This document shows positions 21,773-32,625 of a stretch of 64,000 bases of DNA, piece by piece. This DNA is from Plicaturopsis crispa FD-325 SS-3 (Eukaryota; Basidiomycota; Agaricomycetes; Amylocorticiales; Amylocorticiaceae). The position numbers and the translations under genes are program-made. The DNA lies in contig KN832555.1 in NCBI GenBank assembly GCA_000827205.1, forward strand, positions 342,160 through 406,159, in the 5' to 3' direction. Below the pieces are notes generated by a model. That model was given only the letters and a program-made list of their open reading frames with translations. It was not told the DNA's origin and made no database searches. Numbering within the stretch: the stretch's first letter is position 1; each line of letters starts with the position of its first letter.

Positions 21773-23364
21773 TTAATGGGAGTCCGACTCGGTTCCACTG
21801 GCTCTATCCTCTCCGTCATAGTACTCCATGTCCGCACGGTACAGACGGCCCTGTCTGTGGCGTACGTGAACTCCAGGAAATCTCCACTCGAAGTCCGCGT
21901 CCTTGTCCAGCATGTAATGAGGAGCAACGAGTCTGGCAAGCTCGGCAACAGCATGCAGCGCTGGGTCTACGGTCCGTACGCCCTTCAAAGACGGCAAGTC
22001 GAACTCGGTGACAAACTGCGCGACGAAACGACAATCCGGACTGAACGGCGACTCCAAGTCGATCCACTGGATCTTTGGGTGCGTGAGGGGGATGGAGAAT
22101 GATGGGTTGATAAATAGATGCCTCACGTTGGGGCATACATCCAAGATTGGCTGGTAGAATGACCACCGGCATCTCGGAGTCGTGGGATAACCAAGCATAC
22201 GGATGGAGATGTAAACAATGTTTTGGCCGTGAGCTTGGCAAAATGCAACGATCGAAGGGCGGAGGGCTATGAGCCTATCAGTGGACGGATCCGCGCGACT
22301 AGTCATGGCAAATATTTTCAGGCATGGCAGCGACCAGTGTGTGGTGATGCACTGGAGTGTAGATTCCTTCCACAACCATTCAATGTGAAGGTTTTCCAGT
22401 CGATCCAATCGAACAGCAGGTGTTTCATCTGGGGCAGTGGGGGGAAGCACAAGGGAGAACGATACCAGAGTTTTGCTGACAGCCTGCAGTCCGATGGCGA
22501 GTGGCAAGGCCCACTGAACTGTTGCATTCGAAATGTGTGAGGCTCGAGCTGGAGCAGTGGGTCCAGAGACGGGTAAACAGTAAATCTGGCGTCTCATAAT
22601 CGTCGAAGTGAGGATTCCATGTGAGCTCGGTGATTTGTGGGCAGCCGCTGAATATTCGCGCCAAGTCGCCCTCGAGATCGGCTACGAGATCGCTGTTCAA
22701 GAAGCAAGCCACGGAAACCTTTCGAACGGATGACCGACAGTCGAACATCGATGTGTCGAGGGTGTGCACGAATGCTGGAATCTGTTCCGGACGACGAAAC
22801 ACAACCTCTTTGTAGAGTATGTCCATTGCGGTGCCCCACCATGATTTGCAGACAAGGGCAAGCGACTTCTTAGTTCGCAAGGTCAAGCACCACGGCGACT
22901 CGGGACCACCGCACAGGCTGGGATCGACGAACTGAGATGGGGGAATGGCATAGGTGAAGATCATATGGAGTATTTCGTTCGGCAGGCGTATGTGGGCCTG
23001 GTAAACGCTCTCCTACAAGGTATGAGTGATCATTGGTTTCGATTTTGCACGACAGAGCCACTGGAAGAATCATGTAGGACTACCTACCTGGTGCATGCTG
23101 GTATGGTCGTTGGATCCCTCGGGCAGTGCGCGTATATCCTGGGTGGATTTTTGTACAAGTTCTTCGTTCCTCGCGACAAGCTCTTTGCTCTCCGCGACTG
23201 GCCTTTCGTTCGATATTGTTAGTTTCCGAACGACCTCATCTATATTTCCGTGTAGATGCAAGGATGCGCGTAGGCCAAGCTACGATGAAAGGGTCAAATC
23301 AGTAGCAGATTCACGGGATAGAATCTTTCAGCCATACTTGCTCTGATTCTGAGTTAGAGTCCAT
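21773..23364 (-). pseudogene. F-box-like gene B, frameshifted
   Basis: This is a full-length paralogue of F-box gene A with the same three-exon plan: 23364-23338 (MDSNSESEQ), 23279-23088 (coiled coil, ESKELVARNEELVQKS) and 23012-21773. The F-box-like part is LPNEILHMIFTYAIPPSQFV followed by SLALVCKSWWGTAMDILYKE. Around 22495-22512 the frame changes: the first half ends near LTHFECNSSVG and the match resumes in another frame at LAIGLQAVSKTLVSFSLVLP. The alignment with gene A needs a 2-nt loss here, and no GT-AG intron explains it. Downstream the frame stays open to the acidic end (MEYYDGEDRASGTES, stop at 21773). Otherwise well preserved, so this is either a recent null allele or a sequencing error. 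Confidence 0.65.
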
Positions 23365-24053
23365 TGTGTTGGCAGCGCCCCCTTGCAGTGGCTCTGGTAT
23401 GTTACGATCTCTATTCATCGACCCTTTTTCGTTCCAATGTGCGCTGCATATCACTGTCAGTACCTCGCGGGAGGAAAGGTTTGGGTGTTATTGGGACTCA
23501 CAAGGATGAACTGAGTCAAACGCGTGGAACGAGTTTTCATTGAGGTGCAGCAACAACCATGCGATGGTCAACCGCGAACCACGCCGTTGAGTCGTGGGCC
23601 TGCGCCACGTGTGCTGTGATATCACCGTATCGGGGGTTTCCTTGGGGCTGCCTACAGAATGGAGGTACGACGGTACTTGTTGGTGTCCGTCTATGGCTAG
23701 GAGACACTAAGGCTTTCCCAGGTTTTGCTCCGGTCCAGGTTGAAGCCTTGAAAAGAGGCTGTATTCGATCTGTATTAGTATTGATACGCGGAACATGCAA
23801 AATGCTGGCACACCAGCACATATATAATCGATTGCAAGACCAGACGCCGTCCCGAAAACCGCTCTCCCTGCCCGCTATCCCAGCTCGAGAGATCCAGGCG
23901 GTTGAGCATTGCACCGTCCATCGAAAGATGCCTTGTCCATTGGATAGTACTGTGTCCGTCGAATACTCCTCTCCATCCGAGGCTAACGTCTGATTGCAGG
24001 AGGGCGCGAAGCATGAATGCAGAGTGTCTTAACAGCAAATACAGCAACGTGTC
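23365..24053. other. Intergenic, no gene recognised
   Basis: This lies between the start of F-box-like gene B and the end of the homeodomain gene. An open frame on the minus strand (23537-23914) has no recognisable domain and no intron-supported extension, and is not called. Confidence 0.4.
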
Positions 24054-24779
24054 CTAGTCCCCAGAGTACTGCAGAATGCAAATGTCGCGATTATGTGGAT
24101 TCTGCGCGTTCTTCTGGTGCCTCCGCTTGTTTTGGAACCTGGGCACGCACAACGTCAACTCGCCATCGCAGGTCGAGTGCACGTAAGTAAACAGGCATAG
24201 GACGCACCAGATTTGTACACTCCGAGGTGTCATGTAGAGCTCCTCGGCAAGCCTTAGCCGCTCGCGCGTGCTCGGGAAGGGCGATGCTGCGAAAGCCTTG
24301 TTCAGGACGGCGAGCTCGTCTTCGTACACGCGGCGGCCCTTGCGCTTTATGAGATCTTGTATTGTGTTGAATCGAGGTCAGTAAGCGTGCACTTACAGCG
24401 TGAATGGGCGACGTACGAGGCGGTATTTGACGAGGTGGCGGGTCGGCATTTGGTATAGTCCCGGTTCGAGGTTGAGGCGACTTTGTTTGTTCGCCGGTGT
24501 CCCCAGACGATGCTAGCGACGACGACTCGACTGGAATGGCCACGCACCGCTGAGCGTCCGCTTCGATGGCTGCTGAGCGGGTAGCGTAAGCGACTAAGGT
24601 CGAATGCCACGTAGAGATAACGTTGAGTATTACTCACGTCTTCTCCGCGACGCCTCAAATCCGTCTGGCACTTGGTTTGGGTGCTCCGGGCGGTTGCATT
24701 GTTGGCGATAAACTTGGAGAGCAAGTCAGTAAAGTCCAGAATGACATGCAAATCTACTCACCAGCACGGTATTGAACAT
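24054..24779 (-). CDS. Small homeodomain transcription factor
   Basis: Predicted 152-residue protein. Proposed exons are 24779-24762, 24712-24638, 24549-24417, 24355-24208 and 24138-24054. The C-terminal half is a homeodomain: KRKGRRVYEDELAVLNKAFA, then STRERLRLAEELYMTPRSVQ and IWFQNKRRHQKNA, with the diagnostic WF-N-R of helix 3. The final intron (24207-24139) splits the codon of that Trp. Without this splice the motif is broken, which supports the model. Upstream is a Ser/Pro-rich segment (IPNADPPPRQIPP). No partner homeodomain gene lies next to it, so it does not look like a paired HD1/HD2 mating-type locus; a general DNA-binding regulator is more likely. The first two exons are less certain than the last two. 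Confidence 0.75.
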
Positions 24780-25403
24780 AAGCAGAAGCTGAAGATGTCA
24801 GGACTCGTGGATCTGGTAGTATGATTTTCCCGTGGCTATTTTGTCTGAACAATCCGACCATTATATAGAGATAGGTATAGGCAATAGGTAGGAGCTGTAA
24901 GCCGTCCAGTCAGTGAGTTCCAGACATTGGATGTGGTTCAAGAATTAGAACTAGTTAGTGAATGAGTCGACGTACATGTCGAAGACGGTCAACGTAACAT
25001 AAGTGATCGTCTTGTCGACTGGTGTTGTTCCAAGAACTCTCCGGGACTCGCCAGGATTGTCACTCACCACCGGAAACGCACCGTGTACCATCGAAAACGC
25101 TGCACTCGCTGCGACTTGACTGTACTTAAGTACATCTGGATCCGGGGATGAGTTCTATGCGAGACCTCATATCCGGGCCAATTTCTCTGTTTTGATGAAG
25201 GTTTGTACTGCGCGGCATTGTGACGCGTTTTTGCCGGCCCTAACTTGCCCTTATTAGGTGACTTACCTTGGACATACCGGCGCGCGTGTCGTCGTAGAAT
25301 ACTGAGCGTATTGCGGCACCTACTTGGGCGACGTGACAATAGTATCATGTACAGATGTGTACCTCCAGCGTGATGTCTTGAAGTCAAGATCTCACCCACA
25401 CAC
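24780..25403. other. Intergenic, no gene recognised
   Basis: Upstream region of the homeodomain gene and 3' side of the dehydrogenase at 25404. It is AT-richer than its surroundings near 24820-24960. The small open frames are not supported. Confidence 0.4.
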
Positions 25404-26441
25404 TCACCAGGCTATTACTTTGCCTGTGTGGTCAAGGAATGCGCCGCCCATATTCTCGCGCGTCGCTTCGTCGACCCTTTCCAGCACGCCCTTGGCGCTC
25501 TCTTCTACAGTAATCCTCGCAAATTTGCTCAGCGTTGGGACCGCCTTCGCTGCCTCTTGCGCTATTCGAACCGTCAGCATATGCTCGACGCACAGTGTCA
25601 TTGCCAGTAAAATTACGCACCACCTTCGGTCGCGACTCCTCCCGGATGCAATGCAAAGGAGACTAGCGGCAACAGCGTTTCAGCCGTAAGCAAGATGCTT
25701 TTTCGTAGGGCTTGGCCGGAGACTCACTGAAGCCTGGGTTCTCAGCGTGGATCTTGCGTGTTATGTAGTTCACCGCAGCCTTCGAGGCGCCAAGGGCAAC
25801 AAACTCTATAGGCGAGTTTGTGCCGATAGTGATGCTCCCCGAGATGCTGGATATCACCACAAATTTGGGAGGTTGCGGGGCGGCCTGGAGCAGCGGGTAT
25901 AGCGCCTGAAAAAGCACGAGCGGGCCTATGGCATTGACCTGTCCGGATGCGATTTAGCAATGTCACCAAGACTGGCCGCACCTGCAAAGACACTCACCTC
26001 GAAATGCCGCCGCACATCTTCGGCGGGTGCTTTGTGGACGGGCGCCCAGGTCTCAGCGATCCCTGTAAATCATCTCAGGACTACTAGTGCATGCCGGTCA
26101 GTCGAGACACTCGCCGGCATTGGCGATGATGACGTCGACATGGCCCGCAACCTTCTGCACGAGCGCGGCAGCGGCTTGGTTGTCCTCCTCATTACCCGAC
26201 GTGAGCTTCACGACGTGTAATTTTGCGGGATGTTCTGTCGCGAGCGCCTGCAAGTTCTTGGCAGCAGCGGGGTCGCGTGCACCGGCAAATACGACTACGT
26301 CGTCCCGGAGAACGAGCGACTGGACGATTCCAAAACCTGGGCACAAGTTATTGTTGGGATACAAATATCATACTAAGACTCGTCAGACGTACCTATGCCG
26401 CGGTTAGCGCCAGAAACGAGATATACGGTGGCTGGAGACAT
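25404..26441 (-). CDS. Short-chain dehydrogenase/reductase, catalytic Tyr replaced
   Basis: SDR of the fungal ketoreductase (nor-1-like) type, read from the ATG at 26441 through six exons. The cofactor motif is SGANRGIGFGIVQSL, interrupted by an intron after the first G of GF. IIANAG follows, joined by a GC-AG intron (donor at 26114) to IAETWAPVHKAPAEDVRRHF. Then come VNAIGPLVLFQALYPLL and the serine motif VISSISGSITIG. The YxxxK site should follow, but the sequence is VALGASKAAVNY: the lysine is present and the tyrosine position is Leu. The protein ends MGGAFLDHTGKVIAW. The fold is clear, but ordinary SDR catalysis would be lost unless the Tyr at the end of AAVNY substitutes, which is unlikely from spacing. 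The exact 3' splice sites of exons 4-5 are inferred. Confidence 0.75.
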
Positions 26442-27015
26442 TGCAGGGTAATAACAGAGAGAAATCAGTTCGCGTTGAAGAGGCTCTTAGACGTCTATTT
26501 GCCTCCGCTTTAAATGATGCTTGCTGTTGATGATAGCAGGAGGATAACAATCTGTGCAAGATGCCAGAAGGACGCGCACGAGCAAGCCGGTCACCACTGG
26601 TGCTTAGTATTCAAAAGCCACGCGGCGCTGCGGCACCTCATGATATAAGTAAGTAAGTACTTACGGTGCTTTATAAATAAAGGTACACGTACTGCAAGAG
26701 ACTGCAAGCGTTCCACGTTCCACGACGAAGATGTGGCTGCTGAATCCTCAAATTTCGTAGTCAGCGATGCCTCCGCGACTTCAACGGAAAACAAATCAGA
26801 TTGAAGTGTTCGATCTTACGCGTCGGGACGGGCAAACCTGCAATGATGGGCAGCTTTCTCTGAGGTTCCCTCAGCCGAAGGGATTCCGCAAACGGGACCC
26901 ACAGCAAGTACGCGGCCTGGGGCAGAAGTCAGCTGCCATTATATGTCCACTGCGACTCACATGAAGAGAGGGCCCAATGACGCATGTATTCAGCAAAGAT
27001 GAAACGGCAGAGGAT
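26442..27015. other. Intergenic, no gene recognised
   Basis: Upstream of the dehydrogenase and 3' of the methyltransferase gene. Only short unsupported frames. Confidence 0.4.
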
Positions 27016-28242
27016 TTATATCAACACATCCCATCTGACCTCGAATACACGGTACCCACTCTCGTCCGCCCTCCCAACACCGTCGATCCGCCCCACCTCG
27101 TCCCTACTCCTGATGACAAGTCCCCCTTCTCGCCGAACACCAAAGACGGCATCGACAGTCCCCGCCAGGCCGCCATGGCGCCCCGTTTCCCGCACAGGAA
27201 TCGCGAGCCAAAACACGCTCTCCGGGGACCGCCGCAGAAAGCGCTCCACACACGCCTTGATCCACACCGCATGCAGCGGATCGTAGATCACGTCCGCCGC
27301 CAGCAGCACGTCGAACTCGCCGCCGCCACCAAACGCCCCGGGCGCCTCCCAGTCGAGCGCGCACACGTCGATGGGCGTGGCGCACGCGTTGGCGGGGGCG
27401 CTGACGTTGCGGCGGAGGTTCGCGAGCACGTCGGCGTGGTAGTCCGTCGCGACGACTGACGCTGCGCCGAGCTTGGCGGCGGCGATGCTGAGCAGGCCGG
27501 TGCCCGCGCCCAGCTCGAGCACGCGGCGTGCGCGGAATGCGGACGCAGATGCGGGGGAGGCGCAGAGGCGCGTGGCGAGGATGATGGAGGCGGCCCAGCT
27601 CTGCAGGCCGACGCTCGTGTGGTCTGTCTGCGAGAGCGGCGCGTCGTTCAGCTCGACTGTCACCGGAGGCTCGTTGTCCGTCGGAGCACGCGGGAAGGAA
27701 AATTGGCGGGTAATATGAGGAGGTGCTTCGTCTTCGGGTGATTCAGTATTTCGAGAAAAACGCGCGAGGAGAGTACAGGCTGCGTCGACGGTTTCAAGGC
27801 ATTCTTCCTCTGTCGACGCGGCGTCGGAACCGCCGGCAGCTGACCAGGTGTCGGAGCGTGATATGAAGCCTGTTAGCCATTTCACAGCAAACGACCGCTC
27901 GTACGCGTCAGTACGTAACATGTCTGCATCGACATCGAGCTCATCTGCGCAGTCATCTCGCGGCGAGACGACGACATCAAGGATGGTATCGTCCTCGTTC
28001 TCGTCATCATCCTCGGCACTGGCGTATCCAGAGTCTGGGGGTCCGTCCAGACGCTTTAGCCGATGCACAGGATGCAGCGCATGTTTCGGGAGGGACAGCG
28101 AGATCGTGTTTAACGCCGGAGCGGGACCAGGGAAGTAAAGCATCTCGAGATCATGCAGGGCGCACTCGATCTGTGCGCGCGCGTACTCATGGAGACGTGC
28201 GAGCGGGGGCAGCATGGCCGTAGGCGACTTGAGCGCGGGCAT
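27016..28242 (-). CDS. Lysine methyltransferase-like protein (Methyltransf_16 family)
   Basis: Intronless 408-residue protein starting MPALKSPTAMLPPLARLHEY. The C-terminal half is a class I SAM methyltransferase: VGLQSWAASIILATRL before motif I, then VLELGAGTGLLSIAAAKLGA, ASVVATDYHADVLANLRRNV (acidic loop), and DVLLAADVIYDPLHAVW at the motif that binds the substrate side. This matches the METTL21/EFM-type protein-lysine methyltransferases. The target protein cannot be told from sequence; an EEF2KMT-like role on a translation factor is possible. The N-terminal half carries an acidic insert (ASAEDDDENEDDTILD). It is divergent from the Gon7-like gene. Confidence 0.8.
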   Translation of the reverse strand: MPALKSPTAMLPPLARLHEYARAQIECALHDLEMLYFPGPAPALNTISLSLPKHALHPVHRLKRLDGPPDSGYASAEDDDENEDDTILDVVVSPRDDCADELDVDADMLRTDAYERSFAVKWLTGFISRSDTWSAAGGSDAASTEEECLETVDAACTLLARFSRNTESPEDEAPPHITRQFSFPRAPTDNEPPVTVELNDAPLSQTDHTSVGLQSWAASIILATRLCASPASASAFRARRVLELGAGTGLLSIAAAKLGAASVVATDYHADVLANLRRNVSAPANACATPIDVCALDWEAPGAFGGGGEFDVLLAADVIYDPLHAVWIKACVERFLRRSPESVFWLAIPVRETGRHGGLAGTVDAVFGVRREGGLVIRSRDEVGRIDGVGRADESGYRVFEVRWDVLI

Positions 28243-28543
28243 AATCGTGAACGATATCGTCTGCTGTATAAATTCTATGTTGCAAGCAGTTATTACTTGC
28301 TCGAGATCTAGGATCTATGAGGTCTATCGCAATTCCGGGGTATGAGTCTAGAGAGTATCAGCAAGTAAAGCTCTAGTAGTTGAAGCGCAAAGGCGCGGTC
28401 GGTTATCGTGCAAGGACAGGCATCGTTGGCGACGTGGTGGTTGGAGGGCAAGAGTAAATTTGCGCCGGGTACGGAAGTCACATACCAGTCGCCGTCACGC
28501 GTCCGTGTTCGCCGCTGGTCGTGTATCCTGGACGGTAACAACG
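28243..28543. promoter_or_regulatory. Shared promoter region of divergent genes
   Basis: About 300 nt between the starts of the methyltransferase gene (minus) and the Gon7-like gene (plus), presumably a bidirectional promoter. No individual element is assigned. Confidence 0.4.
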
Positions 28544-28837
28544 ATGTCCTCCGCAATCACAATCTCATATGATCTACATCCTCCTACCGGGGTCGCAGCC
28601 CCCAGTGGTCTGAGCACCACCAAAGCACAAGAGTTCGCGGTGAAGCCGAGCGAGGGGCAGAAGGCGTACTATGAGGCGCTGCAGGTCGCATTGAAGCAGG
28701 CGAAGGAAGCGATCGGGGAGGATCTGACAGCTTGGAGAGACGCGGTTGGAAGCGGAGAGCGGGATAAGGAGGGCAAGAAACCCCCGAAAGAGGATGAGGA
28801 CGACGAGGAGGAGGAAGAACTCGAAGAAGAGGTGTAG
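28544..28837 (+). CDS. Gon7-like EKC/KEOPS subunit (tentative)
   Basis: Small 97-residue single-exon protein, MSSAITISYDLHPPTG, with a helical middle (KAYYEALQVALKQAKEAIGE, then DLTAWRDAVG) and a strongly acidic C-terminus (EDEDDEEEEELEEEV). Length, the opening segment and the helix-plus-acidic-tail pattern resemble fungal Gon7. That subunit belongs to the EKC/KEOPS complex, which makes the t6A37 modification of tRNA. Gon7 is poorly conserved, so the assignment rests on overall pattern and not on a diagnostic motif. Chosen start: ATG at 28544; the frame is open upstream but lacks the family pattern. Confidence 0.5.
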   Translation: MSSAITISYDLHPPTGVAAPSGLSTTKAQEFAVKPSEGQKAYYEALQVALKQAKEAIGEDLTAWRDAVGSGERDKEGKKPPKEDEDDEEEEELEEEV

Positions 28838-29012
28838 CCATCGAAGGTCTGTACAATCATCTCCCCGAACGCTCGATGATCTTGACGGATTCGTTCCAAC
28901 ATACAGAGCTCGAAACGCACCGCTACGTCGTATTAAAACAAGCATTATAGCCATTACAATTCCGTACAAGTAGATCATCCGCTAATGTCTACGTTCAATG
29001 AACGGGTACTTT

Positions 29013-31172
29013 TCACTGAGCTTCCATCATCTCCTCCGGGGGAGGACCGCCACCGCCACCCTGCTCGCGGTCTTTCCGGGTCGCTTGAACGACATCGTCG
29101 ACCCGCAAGAGCATGCGTGCAGCCTAAAGATAACGCGATCAGTATATATTCGCCTTTTCACGGACGTATGATGTTGACGAACCTCGATGGCAGTTTTGAA
29201 GGTTTGGATCTGAGCGATGTGACTTTAAATGACTACTCGACGAGCGCAGAACAGAACGGACGCACCTTTACGCTCGCAGACTCGTAGAGACCGTACTCTT
29301 TCATATCGACGATCTTGCCCGTCTCGCCGTTGACTCCCCAGGAGTGCTCGCCGTTTGCATGCTTCGCCTGAAAAAATAATGAGCCCTGGCACAGAACAAA
29401 AAACATAACACAAGCGCACCCGGAGCTCGGTCAATACCCGGATAGCATTCCCACCACTGTTCTGCACCAATGTTCTCGGTATAACCTCCATCGCGTCAGC
29501 GACGGCGCGGAACGGCCACCCCTCGACGCCAACGATGCTCCGTGCCTTTGCCTGCAGGCCCACGCTCACAGCCATCTCTGTCGCTCCACCGCCTGGCGCG
29601 AGCATTGGGTTGAAGACGACATTTCGCGCAACAGACATCGCATCTGCGAGATTGCGGTCGATCTCGTTGAGGATGTCTTTTGACGGCCCGCGGAGGAGGA
29701 TCGTGCACGCTTTTGGCGTGGTGCACTCGGTAAGGAATGTGAAGTATCTACAAGCAAAGGAGTTGACCGTAAGTGAAGCAGGATGTAGTATGGGAGGCGG
29801 TAGCCGTACTCATCGCCAATTTTCTCGATGTTGAAGAGACCGCACTTCGTCCCGATGTCAGATTCCCGGAGGTCTTCAATCCGATTAACGATTGTCGCCC
29901 CAACGGCAAGTGCAATACGGTTGTTGTCGGACTTGCGGACACGACGGAGGGCGGAGACACCGGCACGCTCGAAAACAGCTTGCGCAAGGTCTGCGCGTCG
30001 AGCGCATTAGCGGAGACACTATGACTAGGATGGGATAGACTCACCGGAGACACCCTTCTCAGTGATGACCAAATCGGGCTTGAACTCCAAGATTTTGTTC
30101 GCGAGTGCTTTCACCTGCTCCTCCTCAATGTCCTGCGCGCGCGACCAGTCGCCCTCCTTCGAAAACTCCATATTCGTCTGGGACTCTCCCTTTTTGTACT
30201 CCAGCGGGCAGTCAAGGAGGACGATCCTTGGGTTCACGATCCGCCTGCGCATGTTCGGGTGCGTGATGTCCTTGTTGAGCATCACGCCGTTCAGCACGCG
30301 GCTCTGCTCAATCTCGCCGCCGGGGACCTTCTCCACGCGCGCGTAGCGCTTGATGTCGACGGTCTTCATCCCGCCGTCGTCCTGCGCGACGGTGCGCACG
30401 GCCTGCAGGGCGAGCTTGCACATGAGGTCGGACCAGCGCATGACGAATTTCGTGCCGATCGAGGTCTTGATGAGCGCGAGCATCTCTTCGTCGTTGGACG
30501 TGTCGATCGGGACCGATATCCGTTTGATGATTTCGAGGGCCTCCTTCAGGGCTTTGTTGTAGGCCGAAATAATCACGACGGGGTGGATGTCGCGCTCGAG
30601 TTGCGATAACGATTGCGCGAGGATTTCTCCAGCTGGTTTGGGATGGATTCGTGTCAATGGTGATATTTTCCCGAAAGTTTGCAGACGCACCTAGGATAAT
30701 CACGCTAGTTGTCCCATCACCGCACTCCTCGTCCTGCGTGCGACTCAGCTCGATCATGTTTTTTGCGGCGGGGTGAGCGACGTCAATTTCACGGAGAATC
30801 GCGTTTCCATCGTTCGTGAGCCTGTCGTCCCACGTATGAGACCAGTGCTGCACGGAGTAGGACTGAAGGACTCACAATATGCCTCCCATAGGATCTAAAA
30901 TCATTTTCAGCATCGCCTTTGGGCCCAAACACGTCCGAATAACATCGGCGACGGTCTAATGTGCAAGCGACGTGTTCATCAGAGGCTCGATTGTGCGATG
31001 AAGACCAAATGCACGCACTTTTGCGGCAGTAATATTGGACGTCTGCGCCTTCCTGCCAGACTGCCTCTCCGGCGCCGAGTCTGCATGGATTATTGTTAGC
31101 ATGACACGGGCATCGCACCACAGTTCCGCACGCACTCATAACAAAAATTGGGGATTGGCCTGGGGCTTGCAT
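29013..31172 (-). CDS. cct3: T-complex protein 1 subunit gamma (CCT3)
   Basis: Gamma subunit of the cytosolic chaperonin TRiC/CCT, which folds actin and tubulin. It is multi-exon: MQAPGQSPIFVM, then SNITAAK, TVADVIRTCLGPKAMLKMIL, LTNDGNAILREIDVAHPAAK, and the ATPase motif QDEECGDGTTSVIILG. Then come the large exon 30000-30650 (AGEILAQSLSQLERDIHPVV, GDWSRAQDIEEEQVKALANK, DLVITEKGVS), RAGVSALRRVRKSDNNRIAL, YFTFLTECTTPKACTILLRG, VVFNPMLAPGGGATEMAVSV and GVNGETGKIVDM. The end is AARMLLRVDDVVQ plus a Gly/Pro-rich tail before the stop at 29013. All of these are hallmarks of group II chaperonins, and the gamma type fits best by sequence. It is convergent with the Gon7-like gene (175 nt between stops). 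Confidence 0.9.
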
Positions 31173-31520
31173 GATGGCTGATATCTCGTGGACGGTGTCG
31201 TGAGCCTTGAGGTCAAGTTTCAAGAGATGAGGGACGCGTCCAAGTATTTCCTTAGGTAATTCTTATCTTAGGTAATCAGCGTGCGTAGAACGCGTCCGCC
31301 TTGTCGCGTCGCGCCGCGGCTGTTCTCTGCACTGATGACCTCTTGCCTGGCATACCTGCCTGATCTATGCCTCCCAAGGATCTGGTATGTGGACTCCAGA
31401 ATCTGAGCAGAGTCTCCCTTTCTGCAGGTCTCAAATCTATGGTCATTTTAACAGGTCCCACACATAAAATACAGGGTCGGGAACGAGAAGAACCGGAGAG
31501 CACAATCGTGAAGAGACATC
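31173..31520. other. Intergenic, no gene recognised
   Basis: Upstream of CCT3 and 3' of the next dehydrogenase. No coding similarity seen. Confidence 0.4.
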
Positions 31521-32625
31521 TCAGCTAGAAACAAATCCGTCAACATCCGTCTTCGCTCCAAATTGGCCCCATTCGTCCAGTATGGACTTCTGCGCCTCCA
31601 GATATGTCGCGACATTCTCCACAGCGTCGTCGCCCAACGGGAATCGCTTCGGAAGCCCCGTCTTTCCCTTAAACGGCCCTTCAAGCGTTGCAAGATCGAC
31701 GAGTCGCTCCGCCGCTTTCCTGACATCCCCCCGCTCCGTTCCCGCTTTCGCGATGAACCCGTCATGCCAGGCGTGCGCACCGTCGTAGCCTTCGATGTGT
31801 TTTGCAGGCTCTGGAGTGCGTCCCGGCTGCCCGACAGCCGTGCGGAAGGCTCCCAGCTGCGGTATGCATCAATCACTGCACGATAAACTATATGGCGTAG
31901 GGCATTTACCGTCACAGCGGTTACTTTTACTCCCCATGGTGCAAGCTCCTGCGCCCACACGTCCGAAGCGCCTGGATTATCCCTGCGGTCAGTAATTCCA
32001 CTCGAGGATTTGATTCTGAAGTAGAGGGCGTACTGTCGACGGCTGCCTTAGCGGCGCAATATATGCCTCCACCGGCGATGTTGAGCAGTGCACCCTGAGA
32101 CGATATATTTATGATCGTGCCCGATCGCCGCTGGCGAAAGTGCGGCAGGAAGGCATTCGTGAGCGCGAACACGCCGAAGAAGAGCGAGTCAAACTGGCTT
32201 CGCGCCTGCTCAAGGCTATCGTACGGCTTCAGCCCCGTCCAAGTACAAATCACGACTCGAAGGTAAGCGCACCTAATCTCCTCGAGCGCACCGCCTTGCA
32301 GCCATCCTGCGTTGTTGATCAGGACGTCGACGTGCCCGTACACGCGAATAGCGCGTTCAGCGAACGCCTGCAGCTCCTCCTCTGGAGCCGTCACGTCGAG
32401 ATGCAGGGTGCTCGCGCCTTTGCTTTTCAGCTCATCGAGTGCTTCGATTTTGCGCGCGGTCGCGATAACACGATACCCTTTCTCCAGAGCAGCTGTTGAC
32501 GGCTATGTTAGTCAGGTGCGAACCAAAGGGGGGAAGTAAGCGGTAATCTCACCGAGCGCAAGGTCTTTCCCCAAACCACTGGAGCACCCACTGATAACGA
32601 AAACTGCGGGTCCGGATCCAGACAT
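31521..32625 (-). CDS. Short-chain dehydrogenase/reductase
   Basis: Classical SDR starting MSGSGPAVFVISGCSSGLGK at the ATG of 32625 (TGxxxGxG-type cofactor site, first residue of the motif Ser). It continues KGYRVIATARKIEALDELKS, LHLDVTAPEEELQAFAERAI and DVLINNAGWLQGGALEEI. An exon with LKPYDSLEQARSQFDSLFFG follows, with the serine motif IINISSQGAL and the active site YCAAKAAVD (Y-x-x-x-K intact). Then come WAQELAPWGVKVTAVTV and a C-terminal exon with GLPKRFPLGDDAVENVATYL, ending at the stop at 31521. The substrate is unknown. Introns sit after ALEEI and after AAKAAVD; other junctions were placed by eye. Confidence 0.8.

Noticed and set aside
23537-23914. 125-codon open frame on the minus strand
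   Set aside because: No domain, no paralogue in the window, and atypical Cys/Trp/His composition.
24054-24779. Homeodomain gene as part of a mating-type A locus
   Set aside because: Only one homeodomain gene is present, with no divergent partner, and the usual flanking genes of that locus were not recognised.
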